A stretch of DNA of 47,416 nucleotides from Pelagibacterium lacus (GTDB lineage: Bacteria > Pseudomonadota > Alphaproteobacteria > Rhizobiales > Devosiaceae). Position numbers and translations under genes: made by a program. The stretch lies in NCBI RefSeq assembly GCF_003345525.1, contig NZ_QQNH01000021.1, forward strand, positions 1-47,416. The letters are read 5' to 3'. This document shows positions 33,508 to 41,713 of the stretch, one piece after another (position 1 is the stretch's first letter; each line of letters begins with the position of its first letter). Under the pieces are notes generated by a model. The model had not been told where the DNA came from. It searched no databases and saw only the letters and a program-made list of their open reading frames with translations.

Positions 33508-34065
33508 ATGATCGAAAAATTACCCCCCGTTCGCCGTCTGGTGACAGGAATTAACGAGAACGGACATTCCGTAATAACGGAAGACGGTGACGCTCCGCAG
33601 GCGCCTTACAATTCGGGTAACCCAAATTTTTACAAGTATAACGTTTGGGGTACGGGGCCACTGCCGGCAAAGGTGAATGATCCTGATCGCTTTGCTGAAG
33701 CCAAGGGAATCTGCCCGGTCGAAGGCGGGACAATTCTGCACATCGTCGATTTTCCGCCGGAACCCAAAGATGCCGCGGAAAAAGCTCACTATTTTGAGAT
33801 CCGCAGAAAAGACCTTTCCAGTCGACCAAAGGCACCGGGTCTACACTACGACCATGAATCAGAGCATGTCGGCATGCATATTACCGATACGATTGACTAC
33901 GCCATCATCATGTCTGGCGAAATTTATGCCGTTATGGATGCCCAAGAAAGTCTGATGAAGGCAGGTGATGTTCTCGTCCAGCGTGGGACAAATCACACTT
34001 GGAGCAATCGGTCGGATGCTCCTTGTCGTGTTGCTTTTGTGCTGGTGTCTGGCGAGCCGGCCTGA
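33508..34065 (+). CDS. Cupin-domain protein (longer paralogue)
   Basis: A 185-residue cupin. About 110 residues of N-terminal region (ending KAPGLHYDHESEHVG) precede the barrel core MHITDTIDYAIIMSGE and GDVLVQRGTNHTWSNR, which closely matches the 31500 cupin. Motif 1 keeps only one clear His (MHI) while motif 2 keeps His and Asn. The N-terminal half lacks the short form's motifs. Likely first gene of the large operon running to 45903. In the same frame after its TGA another 34 sense codons continue to 34167, see findings. A GGAGG about ten bases upstream supports the ATG. Confidence 0.78.
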   Translation: MIEKLPPVRRLVTGINENGHSVITEDGDAPQAPYNSGNPNFYKYNVWGTGPLPAKVNDPDRFAEAKGICPVEGGTILHIVDFPPEPKDAAEKAHYFEIRRKDLSSRPKAPGLHYDHESEHVGMHITDTIDYAIIMSGEIYAVMDAQESLMKAGDVLVQRGTNHTWSNRSDAPCRVAFVLVSGEPA

Positions 34066-34090
34066 GCTGAGAATCTTTACCTGAGCCGTC

Positions 34091-34119
34091 GCCTGGCGGA
34101 GTCTTTTCGCGCGCCAGGC
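34091..34119 (+). other. Intercistronic hairpin between cupin and monooxygenase genes
   Basis: GCCTGGCG (34091-34098) and CGCCAGGC (34112-34119) form a perfect 8-bp stem with a 13-base loop and no U run after it. It is more likely a processing or stability element than a terminator. Confidence 0.4.
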
Positions 34120-34166
34120 TATCCGGATTTCGAGAAGCGCGGCACTGCTGAGTGGCGTGAGCGGGA

Positions 34167-35420
34167 ATGAGAACTGACATGAAAGTTATTATTGTTGGAG
34201 GGGGAATCGGCGGCCTGGTTGCTGGTATGTCCCTACAAGAAGCGGGGCTCGACGTAACGATCTATGAGTCGGTGCGTGAAGTGCGTCCACTCGGCGTGGG
34301 TATAAATATTCTTCCTCATTCAGTTCGTATTCTCAACAAGTTGGGGCTTGTCCCAGATCTTCTGGCAATTTCCATTCCCAATGAAGAATTGATCTATTTC
34401 AATCAGCAGGGTCAGAAGATTTGGCGGGAGCCAAGAGGGTTGGCCGCCGGATACAACGTCCCGCAATTGTCCATCCATCGTGGCTATCTGCAGCTGGCAC
34501 TGATGCGCGAGGCCACCAAAAGGCTCGGCGCGGCGCGCATTAAGACGGGGCACCACCTCAAGCGATTTGAGTATCAGGAAGGCGCTTCGGGAGTCTCCGC
34601 ATCCTTCGTCGACCCGGACACGCAAGAAGCCATTGAGACAGTCTCTGCCGACGTGTTGATCGGCGCCGACGGCATTCACTCTACGGTACGTGCACAACTG
34701 TATCCCGATGAGGGGCCAGCCCGATGGACGGGCCGTATCATGTACAGAGGTGTTTCGGAAACCGACGCTTTCCTAACAGGCAAGACACATGTCGCCATTG
34801 GCGGGCGCAAAACTTTCGTTGCCTATCCGATTTCACCGGAGCACCTGCGTGCAGGAAAATCGCTGACCAACTGGATCGCCGGCATCCACGTTCCGGTCGA
34901 GGAGGGGTACAAACCTGAGAACTGGACTCGTCAGGCCGAGGTGGAAAAGGTCGCCTCCTGGTATGACGGATGGGATTTTGGTTGGATCGATGTACCGGGG
35001 ATAATCAACGAAGCCAAAGCGGTCTACGAGTATCCAATGATTGACAAGGACCCATTGGACCGTTGGTCATTCGGTGGTGTCACGCTGTTGGGCGATGCGG
35101 CCCATCCAATGTATCCCGTTGGTTCAAATGGGGCTTCCCAGGCCATTCTTGATGCCGAGCGTTTGACCCAGGCATTGACCACGGCGTCTAGTGTCGCAGA
35201 GGCGTTCGCTGTCTATGAAAGTGACCGCAGGATCAAAACCAAGCAAATCGTTGAGTCCAATCGGAAAGGGGGGCCTGAGGGGATCATTGCGGTTGCCGAG
35301 GAGCGCGCGCCGAATGGCTTCAAATCGGTCGATGAGGTTTTCGAACAAGGTGAGATTGAATCGTTCATGGCGCGCTATAAGCAAGTGGCCCAGTTCGATC
35401 TGCAGAAAGTCAATCTATAG
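34167..35420 (+). CDS. PhzS-like FAD-dependent monooxygenase
   Basis: A 417-residue (413 from ATG 34179) group-A flavin monooxygenase. The N-terminal Rossmann motif is VGGGIGGLVAGMSLQEAGL; GADGIHSTVRAQL (near residue 170) and LLGDAAHPMYPVGSNGASQA (near 310) are the DG and GD motifs for FAD/NADPH. RPLGVGINILPHSVRIL, EPRGLAAG, YPQ-like PQLSIHRGYLQL and the C-terminal order resemble PhzS, the methylphenazine hydroxylase that removes a ring carboxylate. It probably hydroxylates an aromatic or heteroaromatic acid. ATG 34179 gives the tighter N-terminus, but neither start has a strong Shine-Dalgarno. Confidence 0.87.
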   Translation: MRTDMKVIIVGGGIGGLVAGMSLQEAGLDVTIYESVREVRPLGVGINILPHSVRILNKLGLVPDLLAISIPNEELIYFNQQGQKIWREPRGLAAGYNVPQLSIHRGYLQLALMREATKRLGAARIKTGHHLKRFEYQEGASGVSASFVDPDTQEAIETVSADVLIGADGIHSTVRAQLYPDEGPARWTGRIMYRGVSETDAFLTGKTHVAIGGRKTFVAYPISPEHLRAGKSLTNWIAGIHVPVEEGYKPENWTRQAEVEKVASWYDGWDFGWIDVPGIINEAKAVYEYPMIDKDPLDRWSFGGVTLLGDAAHPMYPVGSNGASQAILDAERLTQALTTASSVAEAFAVYESDRRIKTKQIVESNRKGGPEGIIAVAEERAPNGFKSVDEVFEQGEIESFMARYKQVAQFDLQKVNL

Positions 35421-35505
35421 TTCAATATAAAGCTTTTGTACCGGTGATCCGGACAAACGACTGCCGAAGTAAATAAACCTGAGAATTACAAAACGGGAGG
35501 AATAA

Positions 35506-36504
35506 ATGTATAAATTGGATCCATCAGAAGCTAAACAAGGGAATAGTGAGGCTCCGGTTGGTAGATGGTCGGCCAGGCTCGTTCTGTTCGCATCTGCGCT
35601 CATTGGGTTGTCCTTTGCTGGCTCAGGTGCGCTTGCGCAAACCTCGTTGAAAGTCAGCTACCAGCCAGCTGTTGGTTCGGCGGCGCTCTTTGTCGCTCTA
35701 GAGGAAGGCTTCTTCGAAGATCACGGGCTTGATGTAGAGCTGGTCGTCGGCGGTGGCAACGTCGAGATCGCTGGAGTTGTCTCCGGTTCTGTGGACATCA
35801 GTACGCCGACGATGGTGCAGGTACTGCAGGCCATTGAGAACGGCCTCGATCTGACAGTCGTTGCTGGTGGCAATCCCCTCGATGCCGATCATAGCAGGCT
35901 CGTTTTTGGACCGGTGGTTGTTGACAACGACCTTGTCATCGATAGCCCTATGGATTTCGAGGGCAAAAGGATTGGTGTGAACGCATTGTACGGTTTTCTC
36001 CATATCCTGTTTAATCAGATGCTGATCAACGCTGGCGCTGATCCCGATACGGTTACATTTGTCGAAATAGCAATCCCTCAGATGCCTGATGCTTTGCGTA
36101 GCGGGTCGGTGGATGGAGTTGTCCCTGTGGAGCCGACCGTTTCAAGAATGTTGGGTGCTAGTATTGGTAAATATGCTGGCAGCATCGCAGATGGCGCGCC
36201 GTCGGAACTTCCGCTTTTGGTACACGCGGCACAAGGCGGTTGGGCGTCCGAAAATCCTGAGATCGTCGCTGCGTTTCGTGCCGCTTTGGATGATGCTTCG
36301 GAGTTTGCCGTGGCTTACCCCGATCAGGTTCGAGCTCACGCATCGGCTTACTTGCAGCAACCCATCGAAATGCTCAATAGCGTTCCCGTTCCAACCTTCG
36401 AAACCGTGATCCTTCCAGAAGTGGCAGCGGAATGGGTGCCAATGATGGTTGGACAGGGCCTGCTATCTGGCGAGGTGGACGTCAACGAGTTGCTCTGGCA
36501 ATAG
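35506..36504 (+). CDS. NitT/TauT-type ABC transporter substrate-binding protein
   Basis: A 332-residue periplasmic protein of the NMT1/SsuA-like class. A long N-terminus (about 22 residues) precedes the signal helix and cleavage near GALAQ (residue ~45). The mature protein starts LKVSYQPAVGSAALFVALEEG, where the pattern 'F-ALEEGFFEDHGLDVELV' is typical of binding proteins for sulfonates, nitrate, pyrimidine precursors and aromatic acids. The ligand cannot be told, but the linked enzymes imply an aromatic or heterocyclic acid. GGGAGGA lies close to the ATG. An attenuator-like hairpin follows the stop. Confidence 0.86.
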   Translation: MYKLDPSEAKQGNSEAPVGRWSARLVLFASALIGLSFAGSGALAQTSLKVSYQPAVGSAALFVALEEGFFEDHGLDVELVVGGGNVEIAGVVSGSVDISTPTMVQVLQAIENGLDLTVVAGGNPLDADHSRLVFGPVVVDNDLVIDSPMDFEGKRIGVNALYGFLHILFNQMLINAGADPDTVTFVEIAIPQMPDALRSGSVDGVVPVEPTVSRMLGASIGKYAGSIADGAPSELPLLVHAAQGGWASENPEIVAAFRAALDDASEFAVAYPDQVRAHASAYLQQPIEMLNSVPVPTFETVILPEVAAEWVPMMVGQGLLSGEVDVNELLWQ

Positions 36505-36510
36505 GGCGCC

Positions 36511-36545
36511 TGCTGCAGGGAGTTGAAACCTTCCTGCAGCATTTT
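36511..36545 (+). terminator. Attenuator hairpin after binding-protein gene
   Basis: TGCTGCAGG (36511-36519) pairs perfectly with CCTGCAGCA (36533-36541), followed by TTTT (36542-36545). Seven bases after the stop, it would give excess binding protein over ATPase and permeases. Confidence 0.6.
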
Positions 36546-36583
36546 GCTGACCGGACGCTTGGGGATTTGTTGCCAAAAACTCG

Positions 36584-36721
36584 ATGCCTGTCTGGTCCAA
36601 GCAAGTCGCTGACACTGTGTTAGCCCGTATTCTAATGGCGCGGCCAACACATCATGCCTCGGCACAGTCTCTATCGCGACGGATTGCCGAGTGGAACGAC
36701 ATCGAAATCGGAGATGCATAA
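36584..36721 (+). CDS. Possible 45-residue ORF coupled to the ABC ATPase
   Basis: ATG 36584 opens MPVWSKQVADTVLARILMAR and ends IAEWNDIEIGDA at TAA 36719-36721, overlapping the ATPase ATG as TAATG. The composition is protein-like and the frame is open further up to 36551. No good ribosome site precedes it. It may be a small coupled gene, or the C-terminal scrap of a lost gene. No family recognised. Confidence 0.35.
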   Translation: MPVWSKQVADTVLARILMARPTHHASAQSLSRRIAEWNDIEIGDA

Positions 36722-37542
36722 TGCCTAGTGTCGACCAGGCTTCGGAAGCAATGACGGCCAAAGGTGCACGGGGACATGGCGAAGTAATAATTTCGTTCGA
36801 AAACCTTTCTCTGTCATTCGGCTCGAAACTTATTCTCGACAATATCAATCTCGATGTCGCACGTGGAGAGTTTTTATGCGTCATTGGCCCCTCGGGATGC
36901 GGCAAGACGACCATGCTGCGGCTGCTTGCGGGGCTGCTGACCCCGTCCGCGGGCCAGATTTTATATCAGGGACTGCCGGTCTCCGGACCGCGGCCTGACG
37001 TTGCGGTTCTGTTTCAGGACTATGTAAAGGCACTCCTACCTTGGAGGACGGTATTCGGGAATGTGTCGCTGGCGCTCGAGGCTGCTCAGGTGCCCCGCAA
37101 GCTGAGGCGGGACAAGATCATGGCCCACCTGGAACTAGTCGGCCTGGCCGATCATGCCGAAAAGTATCCGACGCAACTGTCCGGTGGCATGCAGCAGCGG
37201 CTCCAAATTGCACGCTGCCTGGCTCAGGATCCGGAGGTTTTATTGATGGACGAGCCATTTGGCGCGCTCGATGCCATGACGCGCCAGGCATTGCAGGACG
37301 AGATGCAAGAGTTGGCATCTGTTAGCGGCTGCACGATCTTTTTCGTCACACACGATCTGGAAGAGGCTGTGTATCTGGGAGATCGTGTCATTGGGCTTTT
37401 GCCTCATCCTGGCAGGGTTGGCCGCGAATTCGAGGTGAACATTTCGCGTCCAAGAGATCAGTTGACCACTCCGGAGAAGCCTGAATTTCTTCAACTCCGT
37501 CACGAGTTGTACAGCTTCATCAAATTGGTTGAACACGGATAA
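36721..37542 (+). CDS. NitT/TauT-type ABC transporter ATPase
   Basis: A 273-residue cytoplasmic ATPase of the SsuB/TauB group. Walker A GPSGCGKTT, Q-loop VLFQDYVKALLPW, signature LSGGMQQRLQIARCLA, Walker B VLLMDEPFGALDAMTR and H-loop FVTHDLEEA are complete. ATG 36721 follows GGAG by seven bases; the frame upstream from 36691 lacks such a site. It energises the two permeases that follow after five and three bases, so the set forms one importer with the binding protein at 35506. Confidence 0.93.
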   Translation: MPSVDQASEAMTAKGARGHGEVIISFENLSLSFGSKLILDNINLDVARGEFLCVIGPSGCGKTTMLRLLAGLLTPSAGQILYQGLPVSGPRPDVAVLFQDYVKALLPWRTVFGNVSLALEAAQVPRKLRRDKIMAHLELVGLADHAEKYPTQLSGGMQQRLQIARCLAQDPEVLLMDEPFGALDAMTRQALQDEMQELASVSGCTIFFVTHDLEEAVYLGDRVIGLLPHPGRVGREFEVNISRPRDQLTTPEKPEFLQLRHELYSFIKLVEHG

Positions 37543-37547
37543 CGGCC

Positions 37548-38336
37548 GTGGATTTGAAGCAAACAATTGTCGATCGCCCTAGCCACATCAATTGGCGCGC
37601 GCTGGTCTTGCCAATTTTGGTCATTCTCGGGTTGGAGATCGGGGGTCATGTATTGCCGCTCGAAACTGAATTCTGGCCGGTGCCGAGCCAGATCGCGACG
37701 GCAGGTTGGGCAGCGTTGCTAAATGGCTCATTGCTCAATGCAACGCTTGAAACCCTGACTGCGGCGACACTGGGGCTTCTGCTGGGGGGCAGCGTCGGTC
37801 TAGCTGGTGGCATAACACTTGGCCTATTTCCGGTTGCCAATAAATTGCTCACCTTCTCCATCGAGGCAGTCCGCCCAATTCCTCCGACAGCGATTATCCC
37901 CGTCGCACTGCTGGTGCTTGGCGCGGGTATGACCATGGAGGTCTCGATTGTAGCATTCAGCGCGGCATGGCCCATTTTGATCTTCACAAGGAGTGCCATC
38001 CAAAGCGTCGAACCCAGGTTGATCGAAGTCTCCAAAGTGCTTTGCCTTGGCTTTTTTTCGCGCGTTTGGAAGATCGTGCTTCCTGCCGCGCTACCTCGGA
38101 TATTTGTAGCGTTGCGGTTGGCCGTAGCCATAGCGCTGGTGGTTTGCGTCACTGTTGAGGTCACCGCAAATCCAATCGGGCTTGGGTATGGCATGCGCGT
38201 TGCCCAGCAAGCACTTCGGCCCGATCTCATGTTCGCTTATCTGGTCTGGATTGGTGTCGTAGGCTGGAGTCTGAATTTGCTTCTTACTTCGCTGCAGAAG
38301 CTCCTTGTGTGGCGGCAAGCGGACGAGGGGCGTTAG
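37548..38336 (+). CDS. ABC transporter permease (SsuC/TauC-like), first
   Basis: A 262-residue inner-membrane permease with about six helices. The EAA loop is EPRLIEVSKVLCLGFFSRVWKI split near residues 155-175, followed by VLPAALPRIFVALRLA. It starts with GTG at 37548, five bases after the ATPase stop, and ends three bases before the second permease. The two permeases are clearly different proteins, so the pore is a heterodimer. Confidence 0.9.
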   Translation: MDLKQTIVDRPSHINWRALVLPILVILGLEIGGHVLPLETEFWPVPSQIATAGWAALLNGSLLNATLETLTAATLGLLLGGSVGLAGGITLGLFPVANKLLTFSIEAVRPIPPTAIIPVALLVLGAGMTMEVSIVAFSAAWPILIFTRSAIQSVEPRLIEVSKVLCLGFFSRVWKIVLPAALPRIFVALRLAVAIALVVCVTVEVTANPIGLGYGMRVAQQALRPDLMFAYLVWIGVVGWSLNLLLTSLQKLLVWRQADEGR

Positions 38337-38339
38337 AAA

Positions 38340-39116
38340 ATGTACATGTTGCACCGATTTGAGCGACCGCTTTGGTTTCTAGGTAGCGTGCTGGTGGCGC
38401 TAGGATTCATTGGCATATGGCAGATTGTGGCGAGTTCCGGTCTGGTGTCGAATGTTTTCCTGCCCGGACCCGACCGCACATTCCGGGCCCTGCTTGCCGG
38501 TCTTGAATCTGGCGTCCTTACAGGCAAATTTTTCAGCACCGTCCAGCACATGTTTTACGGCTGGTTCATTGCATCCTTAATCGGCATAAGCCTCGGCGCA
38601 ATCATTGGGACTTCTCGAATGGCCCAAGTGTATGTGGCGCCATCTTTGGAGTTGCTGCGTCCCCTACCGGCTTCAGCCCTGGTGCCTGTAGCAATCGCGT
38701 TTCTGGGCCTCTCAACGTCGATGGTCTTGTTCATTATTGGATTTGGGGCGCTTTGGCCGATGCTTCTATCGACCATTCATGGATTCACGTCCGTCGAGCC
38801 GCGTCTGAACGAGGTAAGCCGGATTCTGCGTCTTACGAAGATGCAGTATATTTTCAAGATCGCATTGCCCAATGCGATGCCTGACATCTTGGCTGGAATG
38901 CGCCTCAGCTTGACCGTTGCGCTTATCTTGGCGGTCGTCGGTGAAATGCTCTCGGGGCAGGATGGGCTGGGGCAGTGGATACTCGCATCCGGCCGCATGT
39001 TTCGTTCTCCGGACCTATTTGCAGGTGTCATTTTGCTTGGAGCACTCGGTTATATGAGTGCGACGCTTCTGACATGGTTCGAGCAATGGGTACTGCGCTG
39101 GCGCAACGAGGGCTGA
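38340..39116 (+). CDS. ABC transporter permease (SsuC/TauC-like), second
   Basis: A 258-residue permease with about six helices. Its EAA loop is EPRLNEVSRILRLTKMQYI with IALPNAMPDILAGMRLSL after it (near residues 155-195). GQDGLGQWILASGRM and the C-terminal RWRNEG fit the family. Together with the preceding permease it should form the membrane channel of the importer. The gap of 86 bp that follows has no evident terminator, so the enzyme genes downstream are probably on the same transcript. Confidence 0.9.
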   Translation: MYMLHRFERPLWFLGSVLVALGFIGIWQIVASSGLVSNVFLPGPDRTFRALLAGLESGVLTGKFFSTVQHMFYGWFIASLIGISLGAIIGTSRMAQVYVAPSLELLRPLPASALVPVAIAFLGLSTSMVLFIIGFGALWPMLLSTIHGFTSVEPRLNEVSRILRLTKMQYIFKIALPNAMPDILAGMRLSLTVALILAVVGEMLSGQDGLGQWILASGRMFRSPDLFAGVILLGALGYMSATLLTWFEQWVLRWRNEG

Positions 39117-39202
39117 GCTACCTCATCGCATTTTAAATGACCTTGCACATTGGCGTCCTGGGCTCCCTTCCGAGTGGGTGTGACGGGCATTAACAAGAAA
39201 GC

Positions 39203-40102
39203 ATGGCAAAGCCGACCAATTGTATTGGCGCAATGGTCGAGGTTTTCGGCAAAAGAGGTGTCAACGAAATCAAGAACTTGGATTGGGAGAAGGGCGTGTC
39301 TGTAACGGATCCAATAAGCGGATTGGTCTTCACGGAACTGGGTCACGAATGGGGACACGGCACGCCGTCAATGCCGGGTCACGACGATGTTCTCATGTGG
39401 CGCTCCGTGAAACATGCGCAACATGGTGTGATGGCGCACCGCATACGCATGGTGATGCACTCAGGTACGCATCTCAATGCGCCGATACACCTCATACAGG
39501 GCGGAGATGGCGTTGGTGCCATAGCGTTGGATCGCTTGTTTGGCAACGGCGTGGTTGTATCCATACCCAAATCGCGCTGGGACCTTGTCGAGGTGGCTGA
39601 TCTCGAAAAAGCCACCCCTCCGATAGGCGAAGGCGATATGGTCGTGATCGTTACCGGTTGGCACAGGAAATTCTCCGACAGCCTGGAATATTTTGGAGAG
39701 TCTCCGGGCCTTTCCAAGTCGGCCGCAGAGTGGCTGGTGATGCGGAAGGTTCGCCTGGTCGCGATGGACACCCCCCAGATAGATCATCCCCTCGCCACTT
39801 CACTCGGTTTGCATCGCGGCGGGCCGTTAATGAACCGCCTGCCCGGCAAATACCAGGAGGAAACAGGGCGGGATCCCAGACAAGACCATCCTGAATGGAA
39901 CGTCGCCCACAAAACGCTGTTGGAAGCGGGGATTCCCACGGTGGAAAACGTGGGCGGGGACGTCGAGGAGGTTCTAGGACAAAGAGCTGCCTTCCATGCC
40001 CTTCCTTGGCGTTGGCTTGAGGGTGACGCGTGCGTCATCCGTTTTATTGCAATGACTGATCCAGCGAATTCCGTCGCGATCGAGTCCGGTACGGCTGTTT
40101 AG
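39203..40102 (+). CDS. Cyclase family metal-dependent hydrolase, Asn variant
   Basis: A 299-residue member of the 'cyclase' fold (isatin hydrolase, kynurenine formamidase). The hallmark motif appears as HSGTHLNAPIH (residues 86-96): the first two His are kept but the usual Asp ligand is Asn92. The C-terminal part ENVGGDVEEVLGQ, RAAFHALPWRW matches the neighbour at 40119, showing the two are distant paralogues. It carries about 38 more N-terminal residues. Expected chemistry is ring or amide hydrolysis with Mn or Zn, though the Asn raises doubt about activity or points to a different metal or reaction. Confidence 0.82.
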   Translation: MAKPTNCIGAMVEVFGKRGVNEIKNLDWEKGVSVTDPISGLVFTELGHEWGHGTPSMPGHDDVLMWRSVKHAQHGVMAHRIRMVMHSGTHLNAPIHLIQGGDGVGAIALDRLFGNGVVVSIPKSRWDLVEVADLEKATPPIGEGDMVVIVTGWHRKFSDSLEYFGESPGLSKSAAEWLVMRKVRLVAMDTPQIDHPLATSLGLHRGGPLMNRLPGKYQEETGRDPRQDHPEWNVAHKTLLEAGIPTVENVGGDVEEVLGQRAAFHALPWRWLEGDACVIRFIAMTDPANSVAIESGTAV

Positions 40103-40118
40103 GCGAAAGGAATTAGTT

Positions 40119-40901
40119 ATGGCGCTTGAACTTTACGATCTAACCCACCGTTGGGGCCACGGAATGCCTGAATGGCCTTCGTCACCCGGAGTGAATGTAC
40201 TCGTCAAGAAATTCCACGCGAGGAATGGTCTGTATGAGACGGAATTTGAGGGCATTATGCATCGCGGCACGCACATGGATGCACCGCTGCACGTAACCGA
40301 AAACACGCCCACCCTCACAGGCTATCCGACTTGGCGATTTTTCGGCACCGGAGTGGCGGTCTCCATCCCGAAACGCAAGTGGGAGGTCATAACTGCCGAG
40401 GATCTGGAGAATGCTCGCCCGGTGATCCAGGAAGGCGATATTGTGATGATCAATACCGGCATGCATCACAAGATGGCCGATACCGACGACTATTATGCCT
40501 ATTCACCCGGGCTCTACAAGGAAGGGGCGGAGTGGCTCGTCGAAAAGAAGGTAAAGTTAGTAGGGGTTGATGTGCAGGCGAACGACCATCCGATGGCGAC
40601 CAAGCTGGTCGATCATGGACCGGGCCCCACGCACCCGCATCTGATTGATGAGTATAAGCAATACACTGGTCGCGAGGTAACCGAGGACTTTCCGTACTGG
40701 GAAGCCGCCCACAAGATTTTAATGGTCAAGGGCGGCATTCCGGGCATCGAGAATGTGGGTGGTGATCTTGATAAGGTTACCGGTAAGCGCTGCACGTTCA
40801 TGGCATTTCCCTGGCGTTGGCCGGAAGGTGAGGGATGCGGCGTCCGCATCGTTGCCGCCATCGATCCAGACCAGACGTTCCGGTTCGGGGGAGGGAACTG
40901 A
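40119..40901 (+). CDS. Cyclase family metal-dependent hydrolase (canonical)
   Basis: A 260-residue cyclase-family protein with the intact motif HRGTHMDAPLH (residues 48-58; His48, His52 and Asp54 as metal ligands, His58 near the active site). It starts LYDLTHRWGHGMPEWP, as in isatin hydrolases and related lactam- or amide-opening enzymes, and later has VGVDVQANDHPMA and ENVGGDLDKVTG. It probably opens a ring or cleaves an N-acyl or formyl group of a pathway intermediate. AAAGGA lies seven bases before the ATG. It is 16 bases after its paralogue, so the pair may act as a complex or on successive substrates. Confidence 0.88.
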   Translation: MALELYDLTHRWGHGMPEWPSSPGVNVLVKKFHARNGLYETEFEGIMHRGTHMDAPLHVTENTPTLTGYPTWRFFGTGVAVSIPKRKWEVITAEDLENARPVIQEGDIVMINTGMHHKMADTDDYYAYSPGLYKEGAEWLVEKKVKLVGVDVQANDHPMATKLVDHGPGPTHPHLIDEYKQYTGREVTEDFPYWEAAHKILMVKGGIPGIENVGGDLDKVTGKRCTFMAFPWRWPEGEGCGVRIVAAIDPDQTFRFGGGN

Positions 40902-40902
40902 A

Positions 40903-41712
40903 ATGGGCGAGATTTCAGCACCACTGCGAGATCCAATGTCTCTGTTTGATGTCACAGGCAAGGTTGCAATTATCACAGGTGCTTCAGGCGCGTTCGGGCG
41001 GGGGTGTGCACTCACTCTTGCCTCAATGGGGGTCAAACTCTGCCTTGCATCGGGAGACGAGCAGGCGCTTGCCGAACTTTCTGACGAAATTGAAGAACTT
41101 GGAGGACAGAGTGTTACCATTCCCAGGCGTCCGGACAGTACCGAAGACGTCGATGCCATCCGGGATACTGCCCTGAATGCCTTTGGAAGGATCGACCAAC
41201 TCGTTATCGCGTCTGGATATAACAAGGCTGGCTTCATTCAGGATCAGCCGCTGGATGAGTGGGAGCGGATCATGGATGCCAATGTCCGCGGCAATTGGCT
41301 GATGGCAAAGTCTGTGGGGAAATGGTGGATCGACAATGGGGTCGTCGGCAAGGTTCTGATGATGTCATCCGTGCGCGGTCGGCACGGCAATTATTCGGGT
41401 TACACGGGATACTGCACCTCCAAGGGTGCTATCGACGCCCTGACACGCGTTCTTGCGACGGAGTGGGCTAAGTATGGCATCACCGTAAACTCGATCGCTC
41501 CAACGGTTTTCAGGTCGAAACTGACCGATTGGATGTGGAGCGACGATGAGGTGGGACAGGCGACGCGCAAGCGATCGCTTTCCCGAATACCGCTGGGACG
41601 GCTTGGCGAGGTAGAAGACCTGATGGGCATGGCTCTTTATCTGCTTGCCCCTGCGTCGGACTTCTGCACCGGGCAGATAATGTATGTCGACGGCGGATAT
41701 ACGGCGGGCTGA
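40903..41712 (+). CDS. Short-chain dehydrogenase/reductase
   Basis: A 269-residue classical SDR. TGASGAFG (25-32) is the NAD(P)-binding glycine motif, Asn127 in ANVRG stabilises the fold, and the catalytic set is Ser155/156, Tyr170 and Lys174 (GYCTSK). The C-terminal GQIMYVDGGYTAG is typical. The usual NNAG motif is replaced by IASGY. It would interconvert an alcohol and a ketone of the pathway. ATG 40903 follows GGGGGAGGG and comes one base after the cyclase stop; an in-frame extension inside the cyclase gene is spurious. Confidence 0.9.
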   Translation: MGEISAPLRDPMSLFDVTGKVAIITGASGAFGRGCALTLASMGVKLCLASGDEQALAELSDEIEELGGQSVTIPRRPDSTEDVDAIRDTALNAFGRIDQLVIASGYNKAGFIQDQPLDEWERIMDANVRGNWLMAKSVGKWWIDNGVVGKVLMMSSVRGRHGNYSGYTGYCTSKGAIDALTRVLATEWAKYGITVNSIAPTVFRSKLTDWMWSDDEVGQATRKRSLSRIPLGRLGEVEDLMGMALYLLAPASDFCTGQIMYVDGGYTAG

Positions 41713-41713
41713 C

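Noticed and set aside
33290-33511. 73-codon plus-strand ORF before the second cupin gene
   Set aside because: No ribosome site, no recognisable motif, and it runs through the presumed promoter region; it overlaps the cupin start by only a few bases.
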